This document shows, one piece after another, positions 45,940-54,458 of a DNA stretch of 54,522 bases. Where the stretch lies: the NCBI GenBank assembly GCA_025964715.1, contig JAOPYH010000521.1, positions 1-54,522 of the forward strand, written 5' to 3'. Below the pieces are notes generated by a model. That model was not told the origin of the DNA. It searched no databases and was given only the letters and a program-made list of their open reading frames with translations. This DNA comes from Streptosporangiaceae bacterium (lineage in GTDB: Bacteria > Actinomycetota > Actinomycetes > Streptosporangiales > Streptosporangiaceae). Position 1 is the stretch's first letter; each line of letters starts with the position of its first letter. The position numbers and the translations under genes are program-made.

Positions 45940-45969
45940 CCGGCGGCCGCATCGCCTGCCGGACCGGCT

Positions 45970-47121
45970 TCAGCGCCCGGTGCCGCGGGCCAGATGCCGG
46001 CCGATCACCATGCGCTGGATCTGGTTGGTGCCCTCGAAGATCTGCATGACCTTGGCCTCGCGCATGTACCGCTCGACGGGGTAGTCCCGCGTATAGCCGT
46101 TGCCGCCGAGCACCTGCACGGCGTCGGTGGTGACTTTCATGGCCGCGTCCGTGGCCACCAGCTTGGCGATCGAGGCGGCCCGCCCGAAGGGGAGCCCGCG
46201 GTCCTTGCGGCGGGCGGCCTCGAGATAGGTCGCCCGGGCCGACTCCACCGCGGCGGCCATGTCCGCCAGCAGGAAGGCCAGCCCCTGGTACTCGATGATC
46301 GCGTGCCCGAACTGCTCCCGCTCGCCGGCGTAGGCCACTGCCTCGTCGAGTGCCGCCTGGGCAAGGCCCACGGCGCACGCCGCGATGCCGAGCCGTCCGG
46401 AGTCGAGGGCCGACAGCGCGATGGGAAAGCCCTGACCCTCCTCGCCGAGCAGCCATTCGGCCGGCGCCCGTGCCCCGTCGAAGTGCAGCTGGGCGGTGGT
46501 CGAGCCGGTGAGGCCCATCTTGCGCTCCGCAGGGCCCGCGGTCAGTCCGGACAGCGTGCCGTCGAGCAGGAAGCAGCTGATGCCGCGGGGCCCGGCGCCG
46601 GAGGTACGGGCGAACAGGACGTAGAAGTCGGCCTCGCCGCCATGCGTGATCCACGACTTGGTCCCGTCGATGACGTAATCATCCCCGTCCGGCACGGCCC
46701 GGGTGGACAGCGCCGCCGCGTCCGATCCCGCCTGGGCCTCCGACAGCGCGTAGCCGCCGAGAAGCTCACCCGCCAGGAGTTCGGGCAGTCGCTTACGCTG
46801 CCGTTCGGAGCCATAGGCCGCGAGCGGATAGCACGACAGCGTGTGGACGCTCACCCCGACGGCGATCGACGCCCACACCGCGGCGAGCTCCTCCAGCACC
46901 TGCAGATAGACCTCGTACGGCTGGCCGCCACCGCCCTGCTCCTCCGGATAGGGGAGCCCGAGCAGTCCTGATCGGCCGAGCAACCGGAACATGTCGCGCG
47001 GAAAATCGGACTCCTCCTCGGCACGTGCCACCCGCGGCGCCAGCTCCGCGCCGGCGATCTCACGCGTCAGCGCGAGGAGATCCTCGGCTTCCGAAGACGG
47101 CAGGACGCGATCCGCGGGCAT
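45970..47121 (-). CDS. Acyl-CoA dehydrogenase
   Basis: FAD-dependent acyl-CoA dehydrogenase of 383 residues. [17 protein letters not shown] and [19 protein letters not shown] are the FAD/substrate motifs. [18 protein letters not shown], the C-terminal [38 protein letters not shown] end (read in two parts) and [10 protein letters not shown] confirm the family. The catalytic Glu is expected in the FEGTNQ segment, as in short-chain enzymes. AAGGAGAG precedes the ATG. The acyl chain cannot be read. Confidence 0.92.
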   Translation of the reverse strand: MPADRVLPSSEAEDLLALTREIAGAELAPRVARAEEESDFPRDMFRLLGRSGLLGLPYPEEQGGGGQPYEVYLQVLEELAAVWASIAVGVSVHTLSCYPLAAYGSERQRKRLPELLAGELLGGYALSEAQAGSDAAALSTRAVPDGDDYVIDGTKSWITHGGEADFYVLFARTSGAGPRGISCFLLDGTLSGLTAGPAERKMGLTGSTTAQLHFDGARAPAEWLLGEEGQGFPIALSALDSGRLGIAACAVGLAQAALDEAVAYAGEREQFGHAIIEYQGLAFLLADMAAAVESARATYLEAARRKDRGLPFGRAASIAKLVATDAAMKVTTDAVQVLGGNGYTRDYPVERYMREAKVMQIFEGTNQIQRMVIGRHLARGTGR

Positions 47122-47273
47122 GGCGCACTCTCCTTGGTCGGCTCTTAGCGCTGTGGCCGATATCCGGCGAATCGGCGACCATGGTGCCGAGTCTACGGCG
47201 GCGCTGTTTCACGTCCGCAATACCGGACATGTCGCCCTGAGTAACGGCCACATCCACCGGGAGGAGCTTGATC

Positions 47274-48326
47274 ATGCGTGCGATGACGGTCGTACCGCTC
47301 AAAGAAGGGTCGTTCGGGATCACAGAGGTCGCGGACCCGGTCCCCGGCGCGGGAGACCTGCTGGTCGAAGGCGTGGCGCTCGGTGTCTGCGGGACCGACC
47401 GTGAGATCGCCGCCGGCGAGTACGGATGGGCGCCGCCGGGCGAGGACCGGCTGATCCTCGGGCATGAGTCGCTCGGCCGGGTCCGTGCGGCGCCCGAGGG
47501 CAGCGGTTTCTCGCCGGGGGACCTCGTGGTCGGGATCGTCCGCAGGCCCGACCCGGACCCGTGCCCGGCGTGCGCGCGGGGCGAGTTCGACATGTGCCGC
47601 AACGGGAGGTACACGGAGCGGGGGATCAAGGAGCTGCACGGTTACGGCTCGGAGCTGTGGACAGTGGAGGCCGGCTACGCCGTACGGCTCGATCCCGAGC
47701 TGGAGCGCCTGGGCGTGCTCATGGAGCCGACCACGATCGTGGCGAAGGCCTGGGACCACATCGAGCGCATCGGATCGCGGGCCTGGTTCGGACCCCGTTC
47801 CGTCCTGGTGGTCGGACCCGGGCCCATCGGCCTGCTGGCCGCCCTGCTCGGCGTCGAGCGGGGGCTGGACGTGCACGTGCTCGGCCGGCGGGACGGCGGC
47901 CGCAAGCCCGAGCTCGTGCGCGACCTCGGCGCGACCTATCACACCGGCGGCGTGTCCGAGGCGGCCCGATCCATCGAGCCGGACATCATCATCGAGGCGA
48001 CAGGTGTGCCGCAGGTGATCGTCGACACGATGGGCAGCACCGCCGCGGCCGGGATCGTCTGCCTCACCGGCGTCTCGGCCCCCGGCGACAAGGTCGAGAT
48101 CGACGCAGGCGCCATCAACCGGGAGATGGTCCTCGGCAACGACGTCGTCTTCGGGTCGGTGAACGCCAACCGTCACCATTACGAGATGGCCGCCGACGCG
48201 CTCGCCAAGGCCGACCGGTCCTGGCTGGATCGGCTCATCACCCGGCGGCTGCCCCTCGACCGTGCCGCCGAGGCCCTGGAGCCGGACCGCGATGACGTGA
48301 AGGTGGTCGTCGAGCTGAACACCTGA
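47274..48326 (+). CDS. Zinc-dependent dehydrogenase, glucose 1-dehydrogenase type
   Basis: Medium-chain dehydrogenase of 350 residues. The catalytic zinc ligands C39 (GVCGTDRE) and H64-E65 (LGHES) and a structural-zinc-like CPACARGEFDMC cluster are visible. A VLVVGPGPIGLLAALLG nucleotide fold follows. The MVLGNDVVFGSVNANRHHYE stretch is characteristic of glucose 1-dehydrogenases of the archaeal type. GGGAGGAG lies eight bases before the ATG. It is divergent from the acyl-CoA dehydrogenase; the true substrate may be another sugar or alcohol. Confidence 0.86.
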   Translation: MRAMTVVPLKEGSFGITEVADPVPGAGDLLVEGVALGVCGTDREIAAGEYGWAPPGEDRLILGHESLGRVRAAPEGSGFSPGDLVVGIVRRPDPDPCPACARGEFDMCRNGRYTERGIKELHGYGSELWTVEAGYAVRLDPELERLGVLMEPTTIVAKAWDHIERIGSRAWFGPRSVLVVGPGPIGLLAALLGVERGLDVHVLGRRDGGRKPELVRDLGATYHTGGVSEAARSIEPDIIIEATGVPQVIVDTMGSTAAAGIVCLTGVSAPGDKVEIDAGAINREMVLGNDVVFGSVNANRHHYEMAADALAKADRSWLDRLITRRLPLDRAAEALEPDRDDVKVVVELNT

Positions 48327-48362
48327 GCCGGGGCACCGGCCCAGAGGCGAAGGACGGCTCAG
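48323..48362. terminator. Hairpin spanning the gap between convergent genes
   Basis: CTGAGCC (48323-48329) and GGCTCAG (48356-48362) pair perfectly across a 26-base loop that itself contains GGG/CCC arms. The arms include both stop codons. No T tract. Confidence 0.3.
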
Positions 48363-49630
48363 AGACGGAGCGCGGCCGCGGACCGCACGTCGGGGTCCTC
48401 GGCAGCGCAGCCCCGCAGCCGGCGGATCCGCAGCAGGTTGTCCCGGTGCGGGGGCGCGATGGCGACGGCGGCCTGCCGGACCTCCTCTTCGCAATCCCAC
48501 AGCCCTTCGGTGGCATAGTTCTCGGCGGTGTGGGGCGCGGTCCTGATGAGCGCGCCGAGGAGCCGCGGCCGCAGATAGGCGTATTCGGTCTCGGCCCAGA
48601 CCCGCTTCAGAAGGGGGACGGAGGTGCCCGATCGCAGCCTGCCCAGTCCCTCCGCCGGCCCGGCTGCGGCGCCCCAGTTCCGTTCGCGCAGTGCGGCTCG
48701 GAGATCGTCCAGCAACGCGGGCACGTCCTCCTCGGTGCCGTGCCGGGCCAGCACCGCGATCCCGATGTCGAAACAGCCGGTCCGGTGGGCGGTCCAGACC
48801 CGGGCCCGGGGGACCGCGACCTCCCCGAGGTCGCGGATCGCCCGGGAGACCGCACCGCCATAGCGACCCGGTTCGCCGGCCAGGAGCTCTTCGGCGAGAT
48901 CCAGCAGCACCGGGCTGCGCCTCCGCCCCAGTTCCAGGATCGCGGCGACGGCGGCGTCGCCGGCCAGCCTCGCCTGGTCGAGGAGCTCGGCGTCGGACCG
49001 GCCGGAGCAGTCCGGGCGGTGGGAGCAGTGCAACCGTGGCCGGCCCCCGGCGCGGCGTTCCGCCACGGCGGCGGCGATCCGGGGCTGTCGTCGTACCCAG
49101 TCCTGTACGACCGCGTTGTCGGGCTCCATGACCAGCCAGCGGAGGTCCTCGTCGTCACAGCGGGCGGCCGCGACCTCGTCCAGTCCTTGGGCGAGGGAGG
49201 GATCGCCGACCTCCGTGAGGGCGTGGAGGGCCTCATACCAGTGCGTGCCATCCTCGGCGTAGCGCCGCAAGGGCCATGCGGCGTCCCGTCGGCTCAGCCG
49301 CAACAGGTCGGCCAGGACCTCGACCGCGAGGCCGTCGCGGGACAGCTCGGTGTCGCCCTGGCCGCGGGTGCCGGCGAGATGCTCGGCGATGGGGCCGACC
49401 GGAAGCTCGAGGTCCAGCAGGAGGCGTGCGTAGAAGAGGCTGCGGGACTCCACCTGGCGATCCCAGCGTGGATCCCGCCGGACGCAGTCATAGACGAGTT
49501 CGCCGGCACCCGGCGTCTCCGCCGCCCGGCGTGCGCCGCGCCCGAGACCACGCTGCAGTTGTCCGTGCAGCGTGTCCGCTGGTTGCATCACGACCTTGTC
49601 CATGAGTGCAGGATGCGCACTCGACCACAT
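48359..49630 (-). CDS. HEAT-repeat-like protein of unknown function
   Basis: Mostly helical, with repeated helix pairs (SLAQGLDEVAAARCDDEDLR, AVAAILELGRRRSPVLLDLAEE, VPALLDDLRAALRER, YLRPRLLGALIRTAP, EVRQAAVAIAPPHRD), like a HEAT scaffold. The middle holds a Cys/His spot LHCSHRPDCSGRS that might bind a metal. No membrane segment or enzyme motif. ATG at 49630 has AAAGGG ten bases upstream; ATG at 49603 is the alternative. 423 residues. Probably a protein-binding scaffold; nothing more can be said. Confidence 0.72.
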   Translation of the reverse strand: MWSSAHPALMDKVVMQPADTLHGQLQRGLGRGARRAAETPGAGELVYDCVRRDPRWDRQVESRSLFYARLLLDLELPVGPIAEHLAGTRGQGDTELSRDGLAVEVLADLLRLSRRDAAWPLRRYAEDGTHWYEALHALTEVGDPSLAQGLDEVAAARCDDEDLRWLVMEPDNAVVQDWVRRQPRIAAAVAERRAGGRPRLHCSHRPDCSGRSDAELLDQARLAGDAAVAAILELGRRRSPVLLDLAEELLAGEPGRYGGAVSRAIRDLGEVAVPRARVWTAHRTGCFDIGIAVLARHGTEEDVPALLDDLRAALRERNWGAAAGPAEGLGRLRSGTSVPLLKRVWAETEYAYLRPRLLGALIRTAPHTAENYATEGLWDCEEEVRQAAVAIAPPHRDNLLRIRRLRGCAAEDPDVRSAAALRL

Positions 49631-49706
49631 ATCGGGCAAGCCCTTTAACCCTAGCTGTGGCCGGATTCATGGTGATGGTCGCACCGGGGCCGCGGAGCGC
49701 GTCCGA

Positions 49707-51539
49707 TCAGATGCGGCGCTGGGCGGTCCAGGAGGCATAGAGATCGGCGTAGACGCCGGGCCGCCCGACGAGCTCGTCATGCGGGCCGCGCTGGGCGACG
49801 CGGCCCTGGTGGAACACGATCACCTCGTCGGCCGCCTCGGCGGTCGACAGGCGATGCGCGATCGAGATGGCCGTACGGCCCCGGGTGAGCCCCTCGAGCG
49901 CGCGCTGGATCCGTACCTCGGTGGCCGGATCCACGGCTGAGGTCGCCTCGTCGAGCACCAGCAGGTCGGGGTCGGCGATGTAGGCCCGGGCCAGCGCGAC
50001 CAGCTGGCGCTCGCCGGCCGAGAGCGACTCGCCGCGCTGGCCCACGGGAGTGTCCAGGCCGCGGGGGAGGCCCTCCAGCCAGTCGGCGAGCCCGAGCTCG
50101 GTGAGGGCCAGCGCGATATCGCCGTCGCTCGCCTCCGGCCGGCCGTAGCGGATGTTGTCGCCGAGGCCGGCGTCGAACAGGAAGCCGTCCTGCGGCACCA
50201 TCACGATCCGCTCGCGGAGTGAGGAGAACCGGACCTCCTGGAGGCAGACGCCGTCCACCAGCACCCGCCCGGAGGTGGGATCCATGAGCCTGGTGAGGAG
50301 CTTGGCGAAGGTGGTCTTGCCGGAGCCGGTCTCGCCCACCACCGCGACCCGGGACCTGGGGGCGATGTCCAGGCTGACCCCGTGCAGCACGGTCGGCCCC
50401 TGCGCCCGCACCTCCCCGTCCGGCGATCCCTCGGAGCCGTCCGGATAGGCGAACGAGACCTCCTCGAACCGCACTTCGATGGGACCACGCGGCAGGTCAC
50501 GCCCGCCCGGCCCCGGGTCGGCCACGTCGGGGGAGGTGTCCAGCACTCCGAGCACCCGGCGCCATCCGGCGATGGCGTTCTGCGCGTCGTTGAGCACCTC
50601 CGTGGCCACCTGCATCGGTCCGACGAACAGGGTCACCAGGAACAGGAAGGCCACCAGCCGTCCCGCGGTCAGGTGTCCGGCCACGCCGAGCAGGGTCCCC
50701 CCGACCACGACGCCGGCCGTGGCGATCGCGGCGACGAGTTCACTGGAGGGGAACGTCAGCGCCACCAGGCCCTGGGCGCGGATCTGGGCCCGCCGGTGCC
50801 GGCCGACGGCTTCGTCGACGCGCCGCACGGTGCGCTCCTCGGCGCCGTAGGCCCGGATCACCGACGCTCCGACCACGGACTCGCTGACCGCCGAGAGCAG
50901 GTCGCCGACGCGCTCCCGCACTGCCGTGTAGGCGGCCGAGATCAGGCGCTGGAAGCGGCGCAGGGCGAAGGCGAGCGGCACGAAGGACAGCCACACCAGC
51001 AGCGCGAGCGGCCAGGAGTAGATCGCCATCAGCACACTGGCCACCACGAGCTGCCCGAGCGAGACGATGATCATCAGCCCGCCGGACTGCATGAACTGGC
51101 TGATCTGGTCGACGTCGCTCGTCACGCGCGACACGAGCGCGCCCCGCCGCTCGCCGCTCTGGGTCAGCATGGACAGGTCGTGGACATGCCGGAACGCCCG
51201 TACCCGGAGCGCGGCCAGGCCGGTCTCACTGGTCTTGTAGAGGCGGACGTTCATGGCGTACGCCGACAGCGCCGTCAGCAGGACCGCCGCGGCGCACACC
51301 AGCACCGCCGCGCGAATGTAGGACAGGTCGGGCCCGCCACCGTGTGCGCCCGCGGGCCGCAGTCCCTGATCCATCGTCTGCTGCACGGCGATGGGCACCA
51401 CCACGCGTCCGACTGTGGCGATCAAGGCCAGGCCAAGGGTGCCCGCCAGGCCGGCGCGGAACTCCGGGCTGAGCCGAAGGCCCCGCCGCAGCGTACTCAG
51501 CGCTCCCTCGCGCTGTGCCGCCTCGCTCAGTGTCGTCAT
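49707..51539 (-). CDS. ABC exporter half-transporter, catalytic-site subunit
   Basis: Six membrane segments (about residues 25-325) and a C-terminal nucleotide-binding domain. Walker A GETGSGKTT, signature LSAGERQLVALARAY (non-canonical LSAGE), Walker B LLVLDEATSAVD with the catalytic Glu, and AHRLSTAE are visible. It follows a second half-transporter by 52 bp and most likely pairs with it as a heterodimeric exporter. 610 residues. Substrate unknown; drug or lipid export is typical. Confidence 0.92.
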   Translation of the reverse strand: MTTLSEAAQREGALSTLRRGLRLSPEFRAGLAGTLGLALIATVGRVVVPIAVQQTMDQGLRPAGAHGGGPDLSYIRAAVLVCAAAVLLTALSAYAMNVRLYKTSETGLAALRVRAFRHVHDLSMLTQSGERRGALVSRVTSDVDQISQFMQSGGLMIIVSLGQLVVASVLMAIYSWPLALLVWLSFVPLAFALRRFQRLISAAYTAVRERVGDLLSAVSESVVGASVIRAYGAEERTVRRVDEAVGRHRRAQIRAQGLVALTFPSSELVAAIATAGVVVGGTLLGVAGHLTAGRLVAFLFLVTLFVGPMQVATEVLNDAQNAIAGWRRVLGVLDTSPDVADPGPGGRDLPRGPIEVRFEEVSFAYPDGSEGSPDGEVRAQGPTVLHGVSLDIAPRSRVAVVGETGSGKTTFAKLLTRLMDPTSGRVLVDGVCLQEVRFSSLRERIVMVPQDGFLFDAGLGDNIRYGRPEASDGDIALALTELGLADWLEGLPRGLDTPVGQRGESLSAGERQLVALARAYIADPDLLVLDEATSAVDPATEVRIQRALEGLTRGRTAISIAHRLSTAEAADEVIVFHQGRVAQRGPHDELVGRPGVYADLYASWTAQRRI

Positions 51540-51591
51540 CGCCCCGGTCCGCCCATCCGTCTGGTCCCGATCCCCCGCCGTCCCGGCCCGC

Positions 51592-53448
51592 TCACGTCAG
51601 TGCCCCCTCGTCCTCGGCGGCCTGCTCGGCCGCCCGCCTCTCTTCGTCGGCACGCTCGTAGGCGTTCACCAGGTCGCGATAGCCGGGCGAGCGCTCCAGC
51701 AGCTCGGCGTGCGTCCCCCGGTCGGCCACAGTTCCCTTCTGGAGATAGACGATCTCGTCCGCGAGGGCGATGGTGGCCTTGCGGTAGGCCACCACCACCA
51801 CGGTGCCCGCCGCCTCCCGAAGACCTCCAAGGATCCGGGTCTCGACCTGCGGGTCGACACTCGAGGTCGCGTCGTCCAGGACGAGGAGCCGTGGCCGGCG
51901 GATCAGGGCGCGGGCGAGGGCGAGCCGCTGGCGCTGCCCGCCCGACAGCGTCGCTCCGCGCTCCCCGACCTGGGTGTCCAGGCCGTCCGGCAGCGCCGCC
52001 ACGAAGCCGTCGGCCTGCGCCACGCGAAGGGCCTGCCACACCGCCTCGTCGGTCACCTCGAGCCCGAGCGCCACGTTCCCGCGGACGGTGTCGTCGAACA
52101 GGAAGGCCTGCTGCGGGACGAGCGCGGCGGTCGCCGCGACGCCGCCCTGATGTACGTCCCGAACGTCCAGGCCGTCGAGCAGGACCGTGCCGGCGGCCGG
52201 ATCGACCAGCCGCACCAGCAGGCTGGTCAGGGTCGACTTGCCCGACCCGGTGGCCCCGACCACCGCGAGGGTACGGCCGGGTGCCGCGGTGAAGGTCACA
52301 TCCCGCAGGACATGGACACCGTCGCCATTGGAGGTGTCGTAGCCGAACCGCACCTGCCGTACCTCGAGCTCGGCCGCCGTGCCGCCGTCGAGCGCGCTCT
52401 TGCCGTACGGCAGCGAGCCCGTGGCGTCAAGGACGCCCCGCACCCGCTCCCAGCCCACGACGCTGCGCGGAACCTCGGCCAGCACCCAGCCGAGCGCTCG
52501 GATCGGCCAGGCCAGCAGGGTGAACAGATAGGAGACGTGCACCAGGTCCCCGGCCTGGATGGCGCCCTGCTGGAGCCGTACGGAACCGATGAGGAGTACG
52601 GCGAGGACGCCCAGGTTGGGCAGCGCCTCCAGCAGCGGGTCGAACAGTCCGCGCACGCGTCCGACCGCCACGTTCGCGTCGCGCAGGTCCCCCGCTCGAG
52701 CCGCGAACCGGTCCGTCTCGGACTGCTCCCGGCCGAGGGTCTTGACGACGAGGCCGCCCTCGAAGCTCTCGTGCGCCACTTCGCTGACCTCGGCGCGCAG
52801 CTGCTGTGCCCGCGCCGCGATGGGCGACAGCCGCCGCTGATAGATCACGTTGAGTCCCGCGATGGCCGGGAAGAGCAGGAAGCCCACGACGGCCAGCGGT
52901 ACGTCCGTCACCAGGATCGACAGCGCGGCGATCACTAGCATGAACACCACGCCGACCGCCATCGGCAGTGGAGCGATCGGCGCCCAGACGGCCTCGACGT
53001 CGGCGTTGGCGTTCGAGAGCAGCTGGCCGGTCGGGTGCCGGTGGTGCCAGGCCAGCGGCAGCCGGAGGTACTGCCGGGTGACGGCCTGGCGGTAGGTCGC
53101 CTGGAGCCGGTACTGCATCAGCCCGGCGAAGAACCGGCGGCCCCCCACCCCGAGCGCCTTCAGAGCCGCGACACCGATGATCGCCAGCGCGCCGCCGGTG
53201 AGCGCGCCCGCGGAGCTGTGGCCCTCGCGGAACGCCGGCAGCACGATCTGGTCCGTGGCCCAGCCGAGGACCCACGCGGTGGCCACGGTCATGGCCGCGT
53301 AGAGCGCGCTCGCCGTGACCGAGAGCGTGAAGACGCGGGGCTCCGCGCGGATGGCGACGCCCAGAACCCGCATCCCGTCCCGAAGAATGTTGGGTTTGGA
53401 GCCCTGTGTCACGTAGTCCTCCGAAAGATGCGGGTGTGGGCTGCTCAT
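51592..53448 (-). CDS. ABC exporter half-transporter, degenerate-site subunit
   Basis: Six membrane segments and a nucleotide-binding domain with Walker A GATGSGKSTL, canonical signature LSGGQRQRLALARAL and Walker B LLVLDDATSSVD, where the catalytic Glu is replaced by Asp. The switch region reads VVAYRKATIALADE, lacking the canonical His. Such changes mark the subunit that forms the degenerate ATP site in heterodimeric exporters such as TM287/288. ATG at 53448 (MSSPHPHLSEDYV) was chosen; the frame is open further 5' without family features. 618 residues. Confidence 0.92.
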   Translation of the reverse strand: MSSPHPHLSEDYVTQGSKPNILRDGMRVLGVAIRAEPRVFTLSVTASALYAAMTVATAWVLGWATDQIVLPAFREGHSSAGALTGGALAIIGVAALKALGVGGRRFFAGLMQYRLQATYRQAVTRQYLRLPLAWHHRHPTGQLLSNANADVEAVWAPIAPLPMAVGVVFMLVIAALSILVTDVPLAVVGFLLFPAIAGLNVIYQRRLSPIAARAQQLRAEVSEVAHESFEGGLVVKTLGREQSETDRFAARAGDLRDANVAVGRVRGLFDPLLEALPNLGVLAVLLIGSVRLQQGAIQAGDLVHVSYLFTLLAWPIRALGWVLAEVPRSVVGWERVRGVLDATGSLPYGKSALDGGTAAELEVRQVRFGYDTSNGDGVHVLRDVTFTAAPGRTLAVVGATGSGKSTLTSLLVRLVDPAAGTVLLDGLDVRDVHQGGVAATAALVPQQAFLFDDTVRGNVALGLEVTDEAVWQALRVAQADGFVAALPDGLDTQVGERGATLSGGQRQRLALARALIRRPRLLVLDDATSSVDPQVETRILGGLREAAGTVVVVAYRKATIALADEIVYLQKGTVADRGTHAELLERSPGYRDLVNAYERADEERRAAEQAAEDEGALT

Positions 53449-53544
53449 GCCTATCATCCACAGCGCCCGCGTTATTCCTCCCGGACCGGCATCCGGCCAC
53501 ATCCGCCGGTGGCGTCGCGCCTGTCGCCGGCTTGCCCGGAGGCT

Positions 53545-53550
53545 TAACAT
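53545..53550 (+). promoter_or_regulatory. -10 box TAACAT of a leaderless gene
   Basis: TAACAT is followed by CACGGC and the ATG at 53557 (6-base gap). It shares a 108-bp divergent region with the ABC exporter operon. Confidence 0.5.
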
Positions 53551-53556
53551 CACGGC

Positions 53557-54228
53557 ATGACCGCCTCCCCGAACCCGTCAGCCGCCCGCCGGCCGGTCCC
53601 CGGCCCTGCCCGGGAGGAACGGCTGGCCCTGTGCGAGCTGATGTCCCGGCTCGGCCCGGGGGCGCCCACCTTGTGTGACGGCTGGACCACCGCCGACCTC
53701 GCCGCCCATCTGGTGATCCGCGAGCGCCGGCTCGACGCCGGCCCCGGAATCCTGTTCCGGCCCCTGGCCGGCTACACCGAACGGGTCCGCCGCTCAGTTA
53801 AGGACTCGACCTCATTCCCGGAGTTGCTTGACCGGATACGGCAGGGGCCGCCGAAAACCTCACTCTGGGGTCTCCCTGGCATGGACAAAGCGGGAAACTT
53901 GGTGGAGTACTTCGTCCATCACGAGGACGTCCTGCGCGCGCAGCCGGACTGGCAGGCGCGCTCACTTCCGCCACCTCTCGAGGAACTGCTGTGGCGTCGC
54001 TTGAGAATGGCCCGATTCGTCCTGCGTAAAGTGCCGATCGAGGTGACGTTGGTCGGGACGGATGGCAGGGCCATGCGGGTCAGCAAGGGCGACAGGCCGG
54101 TGCGGGTGCACGGCCGCCCGGGGGAACTGCTGCTGTGGGCGTTCGGCCGTACCGACGCGGCACGGGTGCGCTTCACCGGTGCGGCCGAAGGCCTGAAGGC
54201 CCTTGCCCACACGCCTTGGGCCCTTTAG
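53557..54228 (+). CDS. TIGR03085-like, DinB/maleylpyruvate isomerase-fold protein
   Basis: The N-terminal half has the helical, metal-binding mycothiol-dependent isomerase-like pattern: ERLALCELMSRLGP, LCDGWTTADLAAHLVIRERR and NLVEYFVHHEDVLRAQP with conserved His residues. The C-terminal part (MRVSKGDRPVRVHGRPGELLLWAFGR) is sterol-carrier-like. This matches the TIGR03085 actinobacterial family as I remember it. The reaction is unknown. The ATG is leaderless. 223 residues. Confidence 0.82.
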   Translation: MTASPNPSAARRPVPGPAREERLALCELMSRLGPGAPTLCDGWTTADLAAHLVIRERRLDAGPGILFRPLAGYTERVRRSVKDSTSFPELLDRIRQGPPKTSLWGLPGMDKAGNLVEYFVHHEDVLRAQPDWQARSLPPPLEELLWRRLRMARFVLRKVPIEVTLVGTDGRAMRVSKGDRPVRVHGRPGELLLWAFGRTDAARVRFTGAAEGLKALAHTPWAL

Positions 54229-54230
54229 AT

Positions 54231-54257
54231 AGGGGCATCCCGGGTCCCGGCGCCCCT
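54231..54257 (+). terminator. Hairpin after the TIGR03085-like gene
   Basis: AGGGGC and GCCCCT pair around an inner CCCGGG/CCCGG region, three bases after the stop codon. No T tract. Confidence 0.4.
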
Positions 54258-54371
54258 GTTGAGCCCCCGGCCGCTTACTGATGAACGGACCATTGTCAAG
54301 GGCTTTCAGGGCCCGGATTCCGGCCGGGGATTCACGGTTCTTCTGTTCCCCGCTTTAGGTGCGACCGGTGA

Positions 54372-54458
54372 TACGGTGTGGCTGTCGGTTGCAGTCCAGG
54401 TTCTCGATCGTTTGACTCAGACGCCCGCGGACTGATGGCAGCGGGCGTTTTGGTTTTT
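54372..54458 (+). ncRNA. Probable short RNA or leader attenuator ending in a T-tailed terminator
   Basis: TACGGT (54372-54377) is a -10-like box with a TG-type extension. A transcript starting near 54384 would run about 75 nt to a terminator: ACGCCCGC (54421-54428), a 12-base loop, GCGGGCGT (54441-54448) and a tract TTTGG then TTTTT. It is the only T-tailed terminator in the window. No open frame of note lies inside. It may be a small RNA or the attenuated 5' leader of a gene beyond the window edge. The stretches 54258-54371 and 54459-54522 show nothing else that I can support. Confidence 0.5.

Noticed and set aside
47122..47273. Regulatory site between acyl-CoA dehydrogenase and glucose-dehydrogenase-like genes
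   Set aside because: The 152-bp divergent gap must hold two promoters, but I found no convincing -35/-10 pair or inverted repeat.
50382..52938. Long + strand frames opposite the ABC exporter genes
   Set aside because: Shadow frames of the two clear half-transporters; Arg/Pro/His-rich translation without domains.
54384..54420. tRNA-like GGTTCTCGATC near the right edge
   Set aside because: No acceptor stem, anticodon arm or D arm can be built around it.
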